This document shows positions 44,030 through 54,579 of a stretch of 64,000 bases of DNA, one piece after another. The position numbers were made by a program, and so were the translations under genes. The notes under the pieces are model-generated. The model was given only the letters and a program-made list of their open reading frames with translations. It was not told the DNA's origin and did no database searches. Origin of the DNA: Gammaproteobacteria bacterium (GTDB lineage Bacteria > Pseudomonadota > Gammaproteobacteria > Ga0077536). The DNA is taken from positions 65,973-129,972 of the forward strand of contig JACKNH010000011.1 in the NCBI GenBank assembly GCA_024234975.1, read 5' to 3'. Numbering within the stretch: the stretch's first letter is position 1; the number at the start of each line of letters is the position of its first letter.

Positions 44030-44398
44030 ATGATGGATATTCATTTCATTAATCGCACGCCCCTGGACCGGATCGCAGGTAACCCTCGCGCGGTCAACGG
44101 GGCGGACCGCGGTCAGGAATTCGCAACGGTCGCCGCCAAGGCGAACAATGCGGAACGGACTGCATCTGAAGCCAAGGCTTCGACCAATATTCCGCGCTTG
44201 CCGGAGCGTACGTCCAGTCTGCAGCAGACAATACGTCGTCGCCTGCAACTCGACGTTGAAAGTCCGGCGGGAGACAAGGTGTTCACGGTCGTCGATAAAG
44301 CGACCAACGAGGTTATCCGACGCTTGCCGTTTGCCTATGGGGCGCTGGATACCGCGGGGCTGACCCAGGCGGGAGCAGCCATTGACGATGAAGCTTGA
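44030..44398 (+). CDS. Second FlaG-like protein
   Basis: From ATG 44030 (AGGTAG upstream; ATG 44033 is an alternative) the product is 122 residues. The frame is open back to 43874, but the added residues are not family-like. The C-terminal 55 residues match the FlaG domain: LQLDVESPAGDKVFTVVDKA and TNEVIRRLPFAYGALDTAGL. The N-terminal half is low-complexity and differs from the first FlaG. It is 50 bases before fliS. A divergent FlaG paralogue on the other side of fliD-fliT is unusual. Confidence 0.7.
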   Translation: MMDIHFINRTPLDRIAGNPRAVNGADRGQEFATVAAKANNAERTASEAKASTNIPRLPERTSSLQQTIRRRLQLDVESPAGDKVFTVVDKATNEVIRRLPFAYGALDTAGLTQAGAAIDDEA

Positions 44399-44448
44399 GC
44401 GGCCCGGCCGCCAGCGCCACAGGGACTCACGGGGAAGGGAAGGGCAGT

Positions 44449-44874
44449 ATGCAGGGCAATAACTATACGAATTCCATGTCGAACGGTTTGTCGGCGTACA
44501 AGTCAGTCGGTGTCCAGTCGGCCATCGAAGATGCACCACCGCATCGGTTGATTCAGATGCTGCTCGACGGCGCTATCAGCAAGGTCGCCATCGCCCGCGC
44601 GGCAATGGAGCGTGGCGAGACCGCGACCAAGGGTAAACACATCAGTTGGGCGATCAGCATTATTGATGGGTTGATGGGTAGCCTGGACAAAAGCAAAGGC
44701 GGCCCGGTGGCCCAGAACCTGGCGGCGCTCTACGGTTACATGCACCAGCAGTTGCTGAGTGCAAACCTGAATAACGATTTGGGCAAACTCGATGAAGTGA
44801 GTCGTTTGCTCGGACAGATCCGCGAAGGCTGGGCCGGCATCGCACCGGAAGCGGCCCAACGTCAGCCGGCCTGA
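44449..44874 (+). CDS. fliS: FliS, flagellin chaperone
   Basis: The 141 residues start at 44449 after GGGAAGGGAAGGG. SMSNGLSAYKSVGVQSAIED and PPHRLIQMLLDGAISKVAIA are the FliS N-terminal signature; IIDGLMGSLDKSKGGPVAQN and LYGYMHQQLLSANLNNDLGK follow. FliS binds the flagellin C-terminus in the cytoplasm and stops early polymerisation. Confidence 0.94.
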   Translation: MQGNNYTNSMSNGLSAYKSVGVQSAIEDAPPHRLIQMLLDGAISKVAIARAAMERGETATKGKHISWAISIIDGLMGSLDKSKGGPVAQNLAALYGYMHQQLLSANLNNDLGKLDEVSRLLGQIREGWAGIAPEAAQRQPA

Positions 44875-44936
44875 CGGTAACGACTCCGGTCGCCGCTTCC
44901 CCGGCGGGCGACCTGGAGGGTTGATGTCGTCGAGAA

Positions 44937-44960
44937 CTGCGGCACCTTCGGGTGCCGCAG
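44937..44960 (+). terminator. Hairpin terminator after fliS
   Basis: CTGCGGCACC and GGTGCCGCAG form a perfect 10 bp stem with a TTCG tetraloop, followed by TCGTTTCC. It ends the fliC-fliS region before the fleQ promoter area. Confidence 0.75.
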
Positions 44961-45264
44961 TCGTTTCCGGCGGCGATAGCCGGTTGAACAGTCTTTCGCA
45001 CATTCATCCCCACGCCGGCCGTATGGTTTGACAATTCTCACCGTGGGGCTGAGTCAGCTAAAGTCATTTCTTAACATCATGTATCAAATTCAAGCCACTG
45101 ATATATAGACAGTATTCCTTCATCTGTCAGTCCCTGTCCGCAGTCTCAAGCCAATTTCGTCAAATTCCTGACGAAGAAATTCAATTCCTCTGCTACTTTT
45201 GTGTTTCTAGTGTCAAGATTTTGGTATATCCTCCGGTCATTTATCACATATCGTCGGTAACTAT
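44961..45264 (+). promoter_or_regulatory. AT-rich promoter region of fleQ with a dyad
   Basis: The gap between fliS and fleQ is 390 bases in all. This part is AT-rich and has no gene. TTCGTCA (45156-45162) and TGACGAA (45169-45175) form a perfect 7 bp dyad around AATTCC, a possible site for a regulator or for FleQ autoregulation. An extended -10-like TGGTATATC lies at about 45222, but no clear -35 is paired with it. Confidence 0.4.
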
Positions 45265-46743
<1,479 letters not shown>

Positions 46744-46808
46744 CGCATTGCCGGGGCAGCCCCAACCGGAAGATACGTAACTCTCTGAATGTAATATAAA
46801 AATACTTC

Positions 46809-46824
46809 TGGCATAGAGTTTGCT
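46809..46824 (+). promoter_or_regulatory. Sigma-54 promoter of fleSR
   Basis: TGGCATAGAGTTTGCT has TGGCA at -24 and a perfect TTGCT at -12 with GG-N10-GC spacing. It lies 36 bases before the fleS start, as expected for FleQ-activated fleSR. Confidence 0.85.
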
Positions 46825-46859
46825 GTAAATCCCGAAAAAGCCAACAGGCTGAGGGGATT

Positions 46860-48074
46860 ATGACGCTTGCCAGATCAACCAAGCAGCACCGCATGCCGGC
46901 GACGCCCGATAGCGCGGAGTTGCTGGATGCGTTCCAGGCGTTCGAGCGCAGTTCGCGCTTTCTCACCGAGCACTACGATCAACTGCGCGAAGAAGTCGCC
47001 CGGCTGAATCATGCCCTGGAACAATCCCATCAACAGCGACTGGCCGAGCTCGAAGAGCGTGAACGTGTCGCGGCCCGACTGAAGAATCTCCTCAAGGCGC
47101 TTCCCGGCGGCGTTGTCGTGATCGACGGCGAAGGTTTCGTCGAGCAGTTCAATAGCGCGGCTGGCAGGATTCTCGAGCATATTTCCGTTGGCCTGCCCTG
47201 GGCGGCCATTGTGTCGGCCAACGTGTCGCCGCGTTGGGATGACGGCCACGACATATCGCTGCGTAATGGTCGCCGGGTCAACATCTCCACCCAGAGTCTC
47301 GGCAACGAGGCAGGGCAGATCGTTCTGCTGACGGACGTTTCGGAAACCCGGCGTCTGCAGGATCAACTCAATCTGCACAAGCGCCTGTCCGCGAATACGC
47401 AGATGGCCGCCGCGCTGGCTCACCAACTGCGAACGCCACTGGCCTCAGCTTTATTACTTTCCGGCCAGGCGGCGGGACTGGCGGATCCCGCGACGACCAG
47501 GCGCGTCGGCCGCATCCGTGATTCCTTGCGACACCTTGAACGCCTGGTTGAGGATTTCCTGCTGTACGCGCGTGGCGGCGAAATGGGTGCTGAGGCCACG
47601 TCGGTCGACGGGTTGATGGCGGAGTTTCACCTGCGGGTGGCCGAGATGAATCTACCCGAGTCCTTCACAGTCAGTTTTCCTTCCGCGATGCCAACGTTGG
47701 CCGTGCGCGTCAACAGTGAAGCGGTCGTCAGCGTGATGCTCAACCTGGTGCAGAACGCTTTTCAACAAGGCGGCGACGACAATGCGATGGATATCACCGC
47801 TCGCTGTGATGGCGGCTTTCTGTGTATCGCCTTCAGTGATAACGGCCCTGGCATCGCGTCGGACCGCGCCAGCGAAATATTCGAACCGTTTGTAACGAGC
47901 CGTCCCGGCGGGACCGGCATGGGGCTGGCCATTGCGCGGTCGGTGGCACGTGCGCATGGCGGCGAACTCATGCTCGACCCTTCGTATGCCGACGGCGCCC
48001 GGTTCGAACTCAGATTGCCACTCGTCGAATTGCCAGCCGCGGACCAGCGAAACGCCAATGGGAGCGAAACCTAA
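46860..48074 (+). CDS. fleS: FleS/FlrB, flagellar sensor histidine kinase
   Basis: The 404 residues have no membrane segment, so the kinase is cytoplasmic. A coiled region (about 20-65) leads to a PAS-like domain (LLKALPGGVVVIDGEGFVEQ). The phospho-acceptor is in ALAHQLRTPLASALLLSG. The ATPase part shows NLVQNAFQQ (N box), DNGPGI (G1) and GTGMGLAIARSVARAHGG (G2). It follows a sigma-54 promoter and precedes fleR by 3 bases. A GAGGGG ribosome binding site precedes the ATG. Confidence 0.93.
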   Translation: MTLARSTKQHRMPATPDSAELLDAFQAFERSSRFLTEHYDQLREEVARLNHALEQSHQQRLAELEERERVAARLKNLLKALPGGVVVIDGEGFVEQFNSAAGRILEHISVGLPWAAIVSANVSPRWDDGHDISLRNGRRVNISTQSLGNEAGQIVLLTDVSETRRLQDQLNLHKRLSANTQMAAALAHQLRTPLASALLLSGQAAGLADPATTRRVGRIRDSLRHLERLVEDFLLYARGGEMGAEATSVDGLMAEFHLRVAEMNLPESFTVSFPSAMPTLAVRVNSEAVVSVMLNLVQNAFQQGGDDNAMDITARCDGGFLCIAFSDNGPGIASDRASEIFEPFVTSRPGGTGMGLAIARSVARAHGGELMLDPSYADGARFELRLPLVELPAADQRNANGSET

Positions 48075-48077
48075 GTG

Positions 48078-49442
48078 ATGCAGACCACTGTACTGATCGT
48101 GGAAGATGATTGCGCCCTGCGCGAAGCACTGTGTGAAACGGCGGCCATTGGCGGGTATAACGCGTTGGCGGCAGACAACGGCGCCGCGGCATTGGCGGTA
48201 TTGCGCGATCATCCGGTGGACATTGTAGTCAGCGACATTCAGATGACGCCAATGAATGGCCATGAATTGCTCAAGGCGATGCGCCGCGAGCATGCAGCGG
48301 TGCCGGTGTTGTTGATGACGGCTTACGGCTCGATTCCCGATGCGGTCAGCGCGATGCAGGACGGTGCTTCCGATTACCTCGTCAAGCCCTTCGAATCGGA
48401 AGTGCTCATCAGCAAGATCGCGCAGTACGTGCCCACCGACGACGCTGTCGACGAAGACATGGTCGTCGCAGACCCGCGGACGCGCGAGATTGTCGAACTT
48501 GCGCGGCGTGTCGCGAAGTCCGATGCCGCGGTCATGATCACCGGCCCCAGTGGCGCGGGCAAAGAGGTCTTCTTCCGGTTCATCCATCGCAACAGCCGTC
48601 GTGCGGAAAAAGCGCCGGTTGCCATCAACTGCGCCGCGATCCCGGAAAACATGCTCGAAGCGGTGCTGTTCGGTTATGAAAAGGGTGCCTACACCGGTGC
48701 GTACAAATCGTGTCCGGGCAAGTTCGAGCAGGCGGACGGCAGCACCTTGCTGCTGGACGAAATTTCCGAAATGAGTCTGCCGCTGCAGGCCAAACTGCTG
48801 CGCGTCCTGCAGGAACGCCAGGTGGAACGTCTGGGTGGCAGCACACCAATTGATCTCGACGTGCGGATCGTTGCGACCTCGAACCGCGATCTGGTCACGG
48901 AAGTCGCCGCCGGTCGGTTCAGGGAAGACCTTTATTACCGACTGAATGTATTTCCACTGGCAGTGCCGGCGCTGCGCGACCGGCCGGACGACGTGGTCCC
49001 GCTGTCGCGATTTCTGATTTCGCGTGCCGCGCGCAACAGTGGCGTCGCCGTACCGGAGTTCACACCGGCCGCGCAAAACCGCCTGACTGCACATGCCTGG
49101 CCAGGCAATGTCCGTGAGTTGGATAACGTCATGCAGCGCGCGCTGATCATGAGCCAGAACGGCGTCATAGAAGAGGCGGATCTGATATTTGAACAGGCAG
49201 CGCCCACGCGCTCGAGTACTGGGCTCTCCGAGGCCCACGCATCGATTGCAGCGGGCGACGAGCAAGGCATTTCGCTGGGCGGCAGTCTGAAGGATCGCGA
49301 GCGCGGATTGATCATCGACGCCTTGCGTGAAGGCCATGGCAGCCGCAAGTACGCGGCAGAAAAACTCGGTATCAGCGCACGCACGTTGCGCTACAAGTTG
49401 GCGCGTATGCGTGATGAAGGCATGGCAGTGCCTTCGCGCTGA
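48078..49442 (+). CDS. fleR: FleR/FlrC, sigma-54-dependent response regulator
   Basis: The 454 residues have a receiver domain with the phospho-acceptor Asp in DIVVSDIQMTPMNG, an AAA+ domain with GPSGAGKE (Walker A), EKGAYTGAYKSCPGKF (GAFTGA variant), STLLLDEISEM (Walker B), and a C-terminal HTH (HGSRKYAAEKLGISARTLRY, KLARM). FleS phosphorylates it and it activates hook and basal-body promoters with sigma-54. A GTG at 48075 directly precedes the ATG. The fliE promoter candidate lies in its last codons. Confidence 0.93.
   Translation: MQTTVLIVEDDCALREALCETAAIGGYNALAADNGAAALAVLRDHPVDIVVSDIQMTPMNGHELLKAMRREHAAVPVLLMTAYGSIPDAVSAMQDGASDYLVKPFESEVLISKIAQYVPTDDAVDEDMVVADPRTREIVELARRVAKSDAAVMITGPSGAGKEVFFRFIHRNSRRAEKAPVAINCAAIPENMLEAVLFGYEKGAYTGAYKSCPGKFEQADGSTLLLDEISEMSLPLQAKLLRVLQERQVERLGGSTPIDLDVRIVATSNRDLVTEVAAGRFREDLYYRLNVFPLAVPALRDRPDDVVPLSRFLISRAARNSGVAVPEFTPAAQNRLTAHAWPGNVRELDNVMQRALIMSQNGVIEEADLIFEQAAPTRSSTGLSEAHASIAAGDEQGISLGGSLKDRERGLIIDALREGHGSRKYAAEKLGISARTLRYKLARMRDEGMAVPSR
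49423..49438 (+). promoter_or_regulatory. Sigma-54-like promoter of fliE inside the fleR 3' end
   Basis: TGGCAGTGCCTTCGCG keeps GG-N10-GC and begins TGGCA like the flgB site; the -12 is TCGC. It lies in the last codons of fleR, 47 bases before the fliE ATG. FleR-dependent fliE operons are known in Pseudomonas. Confidence 0.5.
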
Positions 49443-49469
49443 GCAAAAAGACAGAACAGGGGAGAACTC

Positions 49470-49796
49470 ATGGTTAACCAGATCGATGCGAACGGCGTGA
49501 TCCTGCAGATGCGGGCGCTTGCGGCAAGAATGCAGGCCAATACACCGGCGACCGAGGCACAGTCCGCGGACAAGCCGGCATTTTCCAATGTCCTCAAGCA
49601 GACCCTGGACGAAGTCAACTCGGCGCAACAGAAGGCCGCGAACATGGCAAACGCATTCGAACGTGGGGATCCATCGGCCAATATCGCTGACGTCATGATT
49701 GCGATTCAGAAGGCTGAAATCTCTTTTCAGACCGTCACCCAGGTCCGCAATCGTCTCGTCTCGGCGTACCAGGAAGTGATGAACATGCCCATGTAG
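49470..49796 (+). CDS. fliE: FliE, MS ring-rod junction protein
   Basis: The 108 residues contain the FliE helices FSNVLKQTLDEVNSAQQKAA and VMIAIQKAEISFQTVTQVRN, ending RLVSAYQEVMNMPM. An AGGGGAGAA ribosome binding site precedes the ATG. It links the MS ring to the rod and begins the fliEFGHIJ operon. Confidence 0.95.
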   Translation: MVNQIDANGVILQMRALAARMQANTPATEAQSADKPAFSNVLKQTLDEVNSAQQKAANMANAFERGDPSANIADVMIAIQKAEISFQTVTQVRNRLVSAYQEVMNMPM

Positions 49797-49856
49797 GGGG
49801 GCGGTTTGCAAAATTGCGGACCTGAGAACAACCAGCCAAAACATAGAGCCTGAACG

Positions 49857-51542
49857 ATGGCCCAGACAACAGTCATGACACCTGAAATTTCGCTGATGCA
49901 GTTGTTGCGGCAAGCGGGAATATTGCTTGGCATCGCCGCTGCGGTCGCGGTGGGCGGCTATGTAGTGATGTGGGCGCGGACGCCCGCGTACACGATGGTC
50001 TACAACGAGTTATCTGAGCGCGATATGGCGGAGGCCATGACCGCGTTGCAGGCTGCGGCGATACCCTACCGGGTCAACCACGAGGGTGGCGCACTCATGG
50101 TTCCGGCCGGTGACCTGGATGCCGCCAGGATGCAGTTGGCGACTGCCGGTGTGCCCCGCAGTCATACCTCGGGTATGGATGGCCTGGGCGAAGAGCAGTC
50201 GTTTGGAACCAGTCAATTCATAGAGCAGGCACGCTACCAGCACGCAATCGAAAGCGAGCTTTCACGTTCCGTGGGGCGCGTCCAGAACGTGCGCAGCGCC
50301 AGGGTTCACCTGGGCATTCCCAAGGCTTCGGTTTTCACCCGTGAGCGGCGACCGCCAAGTGCATCAGTATTTCTGGAACTGGATCCGGGACGCCGACTGG
50401 AACCCGCGCAGGTGGAAGCCATCGCCAACCTGGTTGCCAATGCCATTCCAAACCTGACGGCCGAGAATGTTTCAATCGTCGACCAGCGTGGCAACCTGCT
50501 GACCGTGGAATCGGGTGAGTTTGCAATGTCGTCCAAGCAACTCGACCTGACCAGGAAGATCGAGCAGAAGTACGCTGACAATATCGAGCGCATTCTGATG
50601 CCCATCGTCGGTTTCGACGGCGTGCAGGCGCAGGTGACCGCGACCATGAATTTCAGCGATGCCGAGGAATTCAACGACCAGTGGACCAACCCTGAAGATC
50701 GTGCCGTCCGCAGTGAGCAATTGATGGAGGACGTGCGCAACGGCAGGTCCAACACCACCGGTATCCCGGGCGCCTTGAGCAACGAACCGCCGACGGCCGC
50801 CGAGGCGCCGGAGCAGGCGGCTGAGCTGAACGTCGGTGATGAAGTGTTGCCGGACGGCACCATCGTGCGCGCGGGCAACCGGCGTACGGAGTCTGTTCGT
50901 AACTTCGAAGTCAACCGCAAGGTCAGCAGGGTACGTCCGGCGTTGGCTTCGCTGGAACGGTTGTCGGTGGCGGTGGTGGTGCGTAACAAACCTGTTCCGC
51001 CAGTGGTTCCGGGCGAGGAAGCCAATGTACCTGTCACCATCGGCGGCTACACCGAGGCCGAACTTCAGCAGATCAACAGTCTCGTCAGGGAAGCCATCGG
51101 CTTTGATGAAGCGCGCGGCGACACAGTGCAGGTGGTTAACGCTGAATTTGTCGCGCCGCCGGAATTCGAAGCGCCGCCGCCGGTGCCGCTGTGGGAGCAA
51201 CCGTGGGTATGGGATGTCGGCAAGCAGGCGCTTGGCGGACTGTTCGTCCTGATTCTGGTATTCGGTGTGCTGCGGCCGGTGTTCAAGTCATTGATGGCCA
51301 AACCGCAGCTTGCGATGGTTACACCAGCGGCATTGCCTGGCGGTGTGCCACAGGCGCCCGCGATCGGCCCTGACGGGCAGCCAATTCCTGGGTTGCCATC
51401 ACCGGAAGAACCCAAACGTAAGGTGCTCGACCTGTCGATGGCGACGGATTTCGACGGCGAGGTGGCAGCGGTGAAGAAGTTCGTCGCTGAAGATCCCAAG
51501 GTCGCTGCGCAGGTTGTGAAGACCTGGGTAGGAGAGGGTTGA
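49857..51542 (+). CDS. fliF: FliF, MS-ring protein
   Basis: The 561 residues have two membrane helices, near residues 20-42 (GILLGIAAAVAVGGYVVMWA) and 460-480 (LGGLFVLILVFGVLRPVF). Between them are the ring-building domains, with SVGRVQNVRSARVHLGIPK, ASVFLELDPGRRL and QVEAIANLVANAIPNLTAEN as signatures. The cytoplasmic tail (DLSMATDFDGEVAAVKKFV) binds FliG. Its stop codon shares one base with the fliG start. Confidence 0.95.
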   Translation: MAQTTVMTPEISLMQLLRQAGILLGIAAAVAVGGYVVMWARTPAYTMVYNELSERDMAEAMTALQAAAIPYRVNHEGGALMVPAGDLDAARMQLATAGVPRSHTSGMDGLGEEQSFGTSQFIEQARYQHAIESELSRSVGRVQNVRSARVHLGIPKASVFTRERRPPSASVFLELDPGRRLEPAQVEAIANLVANAIPNLTAENVSIVDQRGNLLTVESGEFAMSSKQLDLTRKIEQKYADNIERILMPIVGFDGVQAQVTATMNFSDAEEFNDQWTNPEDRAVRSEQLMEDVRNGRSNTTGIPGALSNEPPTAAEAPEQAAELNVGDEVLPDGTIVRAGNRRTESVRNFEVNRKVSRVRPALASLERLSVAVVVRNKPVPPVVPGEEANVPVTIGGYTEAELQQINSLVREAIGFDEARGDTVQVVNAEFVAPPEFEAPPPVPLWEQPWVWDVGKQALGGLFVLILVFGVLRPVFKSLMAKPQLAMVTPAALPGGVPQAPAIGPDGQPIPGLPSPEEPKRKVLDLSMATDFDGEVAAVKKFVAEDPKVAAQVVKTWVGEG

Positions 51543-52546
51543 TGGCCAGCGCGCTCGATGGTGTCAGCAAGGCGGCCATTTTCATGATGACCCTGGGCGA
51601 GGACGGTGCGGCCCAGGTGATGAAGCATCTCGGACCACGCGAAGTGCAGCGCATCGGTCTGGCAATGACGGTGCTGGCAAATGTATCTCGTGAACAGGTG
51701 CAGGAAACGATTACCGACTTTGCCGGTTTCGTCCAGGATCACACGTCGATCGGCATAGGCTCCGATGATTACATCCGCAAGGTGCTGGTCGATGCATTGG
51801 GTCCGGACAAAGCCAACGCCATGGTTGACCAGATCCTTTCAGGTGGCAAAAGCAAAGGCCTTGAGTCGCTCAAGTGGATGGATGCCCGCACCATTCTCGA
51901 CATGATCCGGTTCGAGCACCCGCAGATCATCGCCATCGTGCTGGCCTACCTGGACAGTGACCAGGCGGGTCAGCTGCTGAGCCTGCTGCCGGAACGTGCG
52001 CGGCCAGACATTCTTGCCAGAGTGGCGAACATCGGCGATGTCCAGCCACAGGCGCTGGTAGAGCTGAACGACATTCTCGAACAGCAGTTGCAGACCGGTG
52101 TCGGCTCCAAGACATCTGCGATGGGCGGGATCAAGTGCGCAGCCGACATCCTCAACTTCGTCGACGGTGGTCACGACCAGTCAATCATCGAGTTACTTAC
52201 CGAACAGGATCCGGACCTTGCCACAAAGATCCAGGATTTGATGTTTGTATTTGAGGATATCGCCGAAGTCGAAGACCGCGGCGTGCAGACACTGCTGCGC
52301 GAGGTCTCCACCGAAACGCTGCTGCTCGCCCTCAAGGGTACCGATGACGCAGTAAAGAACAAGGTGTTCAAGAACATGTCGCAGCGCGCGGCGGAAATGT
52401 TACGTGACGATTTGCAGGCGAAAGGTCCGGTCAAATTGAGCGATGTTGAAACCGCGCAGAAGGAAATTCTGACCATTGCCCGCCGCCTGGCTGACGAAGG
52501 CCAGATCATGCTGGGCGGTGGTGGCGGCGGCGAGCAGATGATATGA
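51542..52546 (+). CDS. fliG: FliG, motor switch protein
   Basis: The 334 residues begin with SALDGVSKAAIFMMTLGEDG. The middle part has EHPQIIAIVLAYLDSDQAGQ (the EHPQ motif) and the C-terminal motor part has LMFVFEDIAEVEDRGVQTLL and REVSTETLLLALKGTDDAVK with the charged residues for stator contact. It is translationally coupled to fliF and overlaps fliH by 4 bases. Confidence 0.96.
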   Translation: MASALDGVSKAAIFMMTLGEDGAAQVMKHLGPREVQRIGLAMTVLANVSREQVQETITDFAGFVQDHTSIGIGSDDYIRKVLVDALGPDKANAMVDQILSGGKSKGLESLKWMDARTILDMIRFEHPQIIAIVLAYLDSDQAGQLLSLLPERARPDILARVANIGDVQPQALVELNDILEQQLQTGVGSKTSAMGGIKCAADILNFVDGGHDQSIIELLTEQDPDLATKIQDLMFVFEDIAEVEDRGVQTLLREVSTETLLLALKGTDDAVKNKVFKNMSQRAAEMLRDDLQAKGPVKLSDVETAQKEILTIARRLADEGQIMLGGGGGGEQMI

Positions 52547-53205
52547 GTGGCGAAACCAGACGCAGCAAAATCATCTCGGGCAGCGACGCGCTCGCGTGGC
52601 AGCCGCCGATGGTTTCCGGAATGCTGCTGCACGCGGACGGCAGCCGCGAAGAGCTTCATCTTCCTACCGCCGGCGATCTCGAAGCACTGCAGAAAGAGGC
52701 GGCTGAGGAAGGTTATCGGCAGGGCTTCGAAGAAGGGCGCGCCGCGGGCGAGGCGGCCGGCCGCAAACAGATGCTGGACGCGGCGAAATACCTGGAATCA
52801 GTCATCCAGCGGCTGGCCATGCCGCTGGAGGAAGTCGACGATGCCGTCATCGACAGCATCGCCGACCTGTCGTTGCTGTTGACGCGTCAGCTTGTTCGGC
52901 GCGAATTGAAGACCGCCCCGGGCGAAGTGGTTGCCGTGGTCAAGGCGGCATTGTCGCAATTGCCGGTGTCTGCGAGGCATCCACGTCTGCGCCTGAATCC
53001 GGAAGACGTCGAATTGGTCAAGGACGTACTTGGCATGGATGGTGACGACAAGCGGTGGCGCATCGAGGCCGACCCGATTGTTGCTCGTGGTGGTTGTCTC
53101 GTGGAAACGGAATCTTCGTTCATCGATGCGACCGTTGAGGCACGTATTGCCGCGCTCGCATCGAAAATGCTTGGCGGCAACAGGGGTTCCGACAATGCGG
53201 CCTGA
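52543..53205 (+). CDS. fliH: FliH, regulator of the flagellar export ATPase
   Basis: The 220 residues have the FliH layout: a short N-terminus, an acidic Gly-repeat helix (EEGYRQGFEEGRAAGEAAG) and a C-terminal domain with LSLLLTRQLVRRELKTAPGE and LRLNPEDVELVKDVLG. FliH binds FliI and controls its ATPase. It overlaps fliG by 4 bases and fliI by 11. Confidence 0.93.
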   Translation: MSGETRRSKIISGSDALAWQPPMVSGMLLHADGSREELHLPTAGDLEALQKEAAEEGYRQGFEEGRAAGEAAGRKQMLDAAKYLESVIQRLAMPLEEVDDAVIDSIADLSLLLTRQLVRRELKTAPGEVVAVVKAALSQLPVSARHPRLRLNPEDVELVKDVLGMDGDDKRWRIEADPIVARGGCLVETESSFIDATVEARIAALASKMLGGNRGSDNAA

Positions 53206-54559
53206 CGTGGCTCGTTCACCCATATGGCAGCAACGCATGCAGCCGTTTTTCAATCGCTTGCAGACGCCTACACCATTGGTTGTGGAAGGCAAGCTCACCC
53301 GGATGGTCGGCTTGACGCTGGAAGCCGTCGGTTGTCAGGCGGCCATTGGCGATCGGTGCCGCGTGGTTGGCCAGGGCGGCCAGAGTGTGGAGGCCGAAGT
53401 CGTGGGTTTCGCCGGCGAGCGGATCTACCTGATGCCGACTGACCTGCCACGGGGCCTGGCGCCTAACGCCAGGGTCATTCCACTGGGTGGCGCCGGCGAT
53501 GTCGTCGTCGGCAATGCGTTGCTCGGACGGGTGATCGACGGCGCCGGACATCCGCTGGACGGCCTTGGTCCCATCCACAGTGATGATCGTATGCCACTGC
53601 AGGGTACCGTGATAAACCCGTTGCGACGGGCCCCGATTGATAAACCACTGGATGTTGGCGTAAGAGCCATCAATGGTCTGCTGACCGTCGGTCGCGGCCA
53701 ACGCATTGGATTGGTTGCACCGAGTGGTGTCGGCAAGAGTGTTCTGCTGGGAATGATGGCGCGTTACACCACAGCCGACGTCATCGTCGTCGGCCTGATT
53801 GGTGAGCGCGGCCGTGAGGTGAAGGAATTCATTGAACATATTCTCGGCTCTGCGGGGTTGAAGCGTTCAGTGGTGGTCGCCACCCCGGCGGATATGCCGC
53901 CGCTGCTCAGGCTGCAAGGCGCCATGCTGGCCACGACCATCGCTGAATACTTCCGTGACCAGGGCCGACACGTGTTGCTGTTGATGGATTCGCTGACGCG
54001 GTTTGCGCAGGCCCAACGCGAAATCGGTCTGACGATCGGCGAACCACCCGCGACGCGGGGATATCCACCTTCGGTGTTCGCAAGATTGCCAGCGCTCGTT
54101 GAACGTGCCGGTACCGGAGATGTGGGTGGCGGTAGTATCACAGGGATATACACGGTTTTGACTGATGCAGATTCGGCGAATGATCCCGTCGGTGATTCGG
54201 CCAAGGCAATTCTCGATGGCCACATCGTTTTGTCGCGCGATGTGGCGGACAGCGGCCGCTATCCTGCAATTGATATTGAATCATCCATCAGTCGCACGAT
54301 GCCGCTGATCACCACCCCGGAACATCGCATGATGGCAAGAAATTTCCGCCATCATTATTCCGTGTACCAGAAAAACCAGGATCTATTCAGTGTTGGCGCT
54401 TATCAGCAGGGTGCCAACCGGGAACTGGACGATGCAGTGAAAATCTATCCGGCCCTTATCGACTATCTGCGCCAGGACATGACCGAAGCGGTCGATCTGG
54501 CTACAGCCAAGTCAGGTTTGGCCGATCTGATCAACAGCGGCGCGAGAGCCAAAGGCTAG
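53195..54559 (+). CDS. fliI: FliI, flagellar export ATPase
   Basis: The 454 residues start at 53195 (MRPDVARSPIW); the frame is open to 53030 but that part lies in fliH. Walker A is GLVAPSGVGKSVLLGM and Walker B is HVLLLMDSLTRFAQAQREIG. GEPPATRGYPPSVFARLPAL is the FliI/F1-beta signature. FliI powers or times substrate entry at the export gate with FliH and FliJ. Confidence 0.96.
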   Translation: MRPDVARSPIWQQRMQPFFNRLQTPTPLVVEGKLTRMVGLTLEAVGCQAAIGDRCRVVGQGGQSVEAEVVGFAGERIYLMPTDLPRGLAPNARVIPLGGAGDVVVGNALLGRVIDGAGHPLDGLGPIHSDDRMPLQGTVINPLRRAPIDKPLDVGVRAINGLLTVGRGQRIGLVAPSGVGKSVLLGMMARYTTADVIVVGLIGERGREVKEFIEHILGSAGLKRSVVVATPADMPPLLRLQGAMLATTIAEYFRDQGRHVLLLMDSLTRFAQAQREIGLTIGEPPATRGYPPSVFARLPALVERAGTGDVGGGSITGIYTVLTDADSANDPVGDSAKAILDGHIVLSRDVADSGRYPAIDIESSISRTMPLITTPEHRMMARNFRHHYSVYQKNQDLFSVGAYQQGANRELDDAVKIYPALIDYLRQDMTEAVDLATAKSGLADLINSGARAKG

Positions 54560-54579
54560 TCGCCAACGGGAGCTGTGTC

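Noticed and set aside
47652..49913. Long minus-strand open frame of 753 codons opposite fleS-fleR
   Set aside because: It is the antisense shadow of two well-supported flagellar genes and crosses the fleS/fleR and fleR/fliE boundaries.
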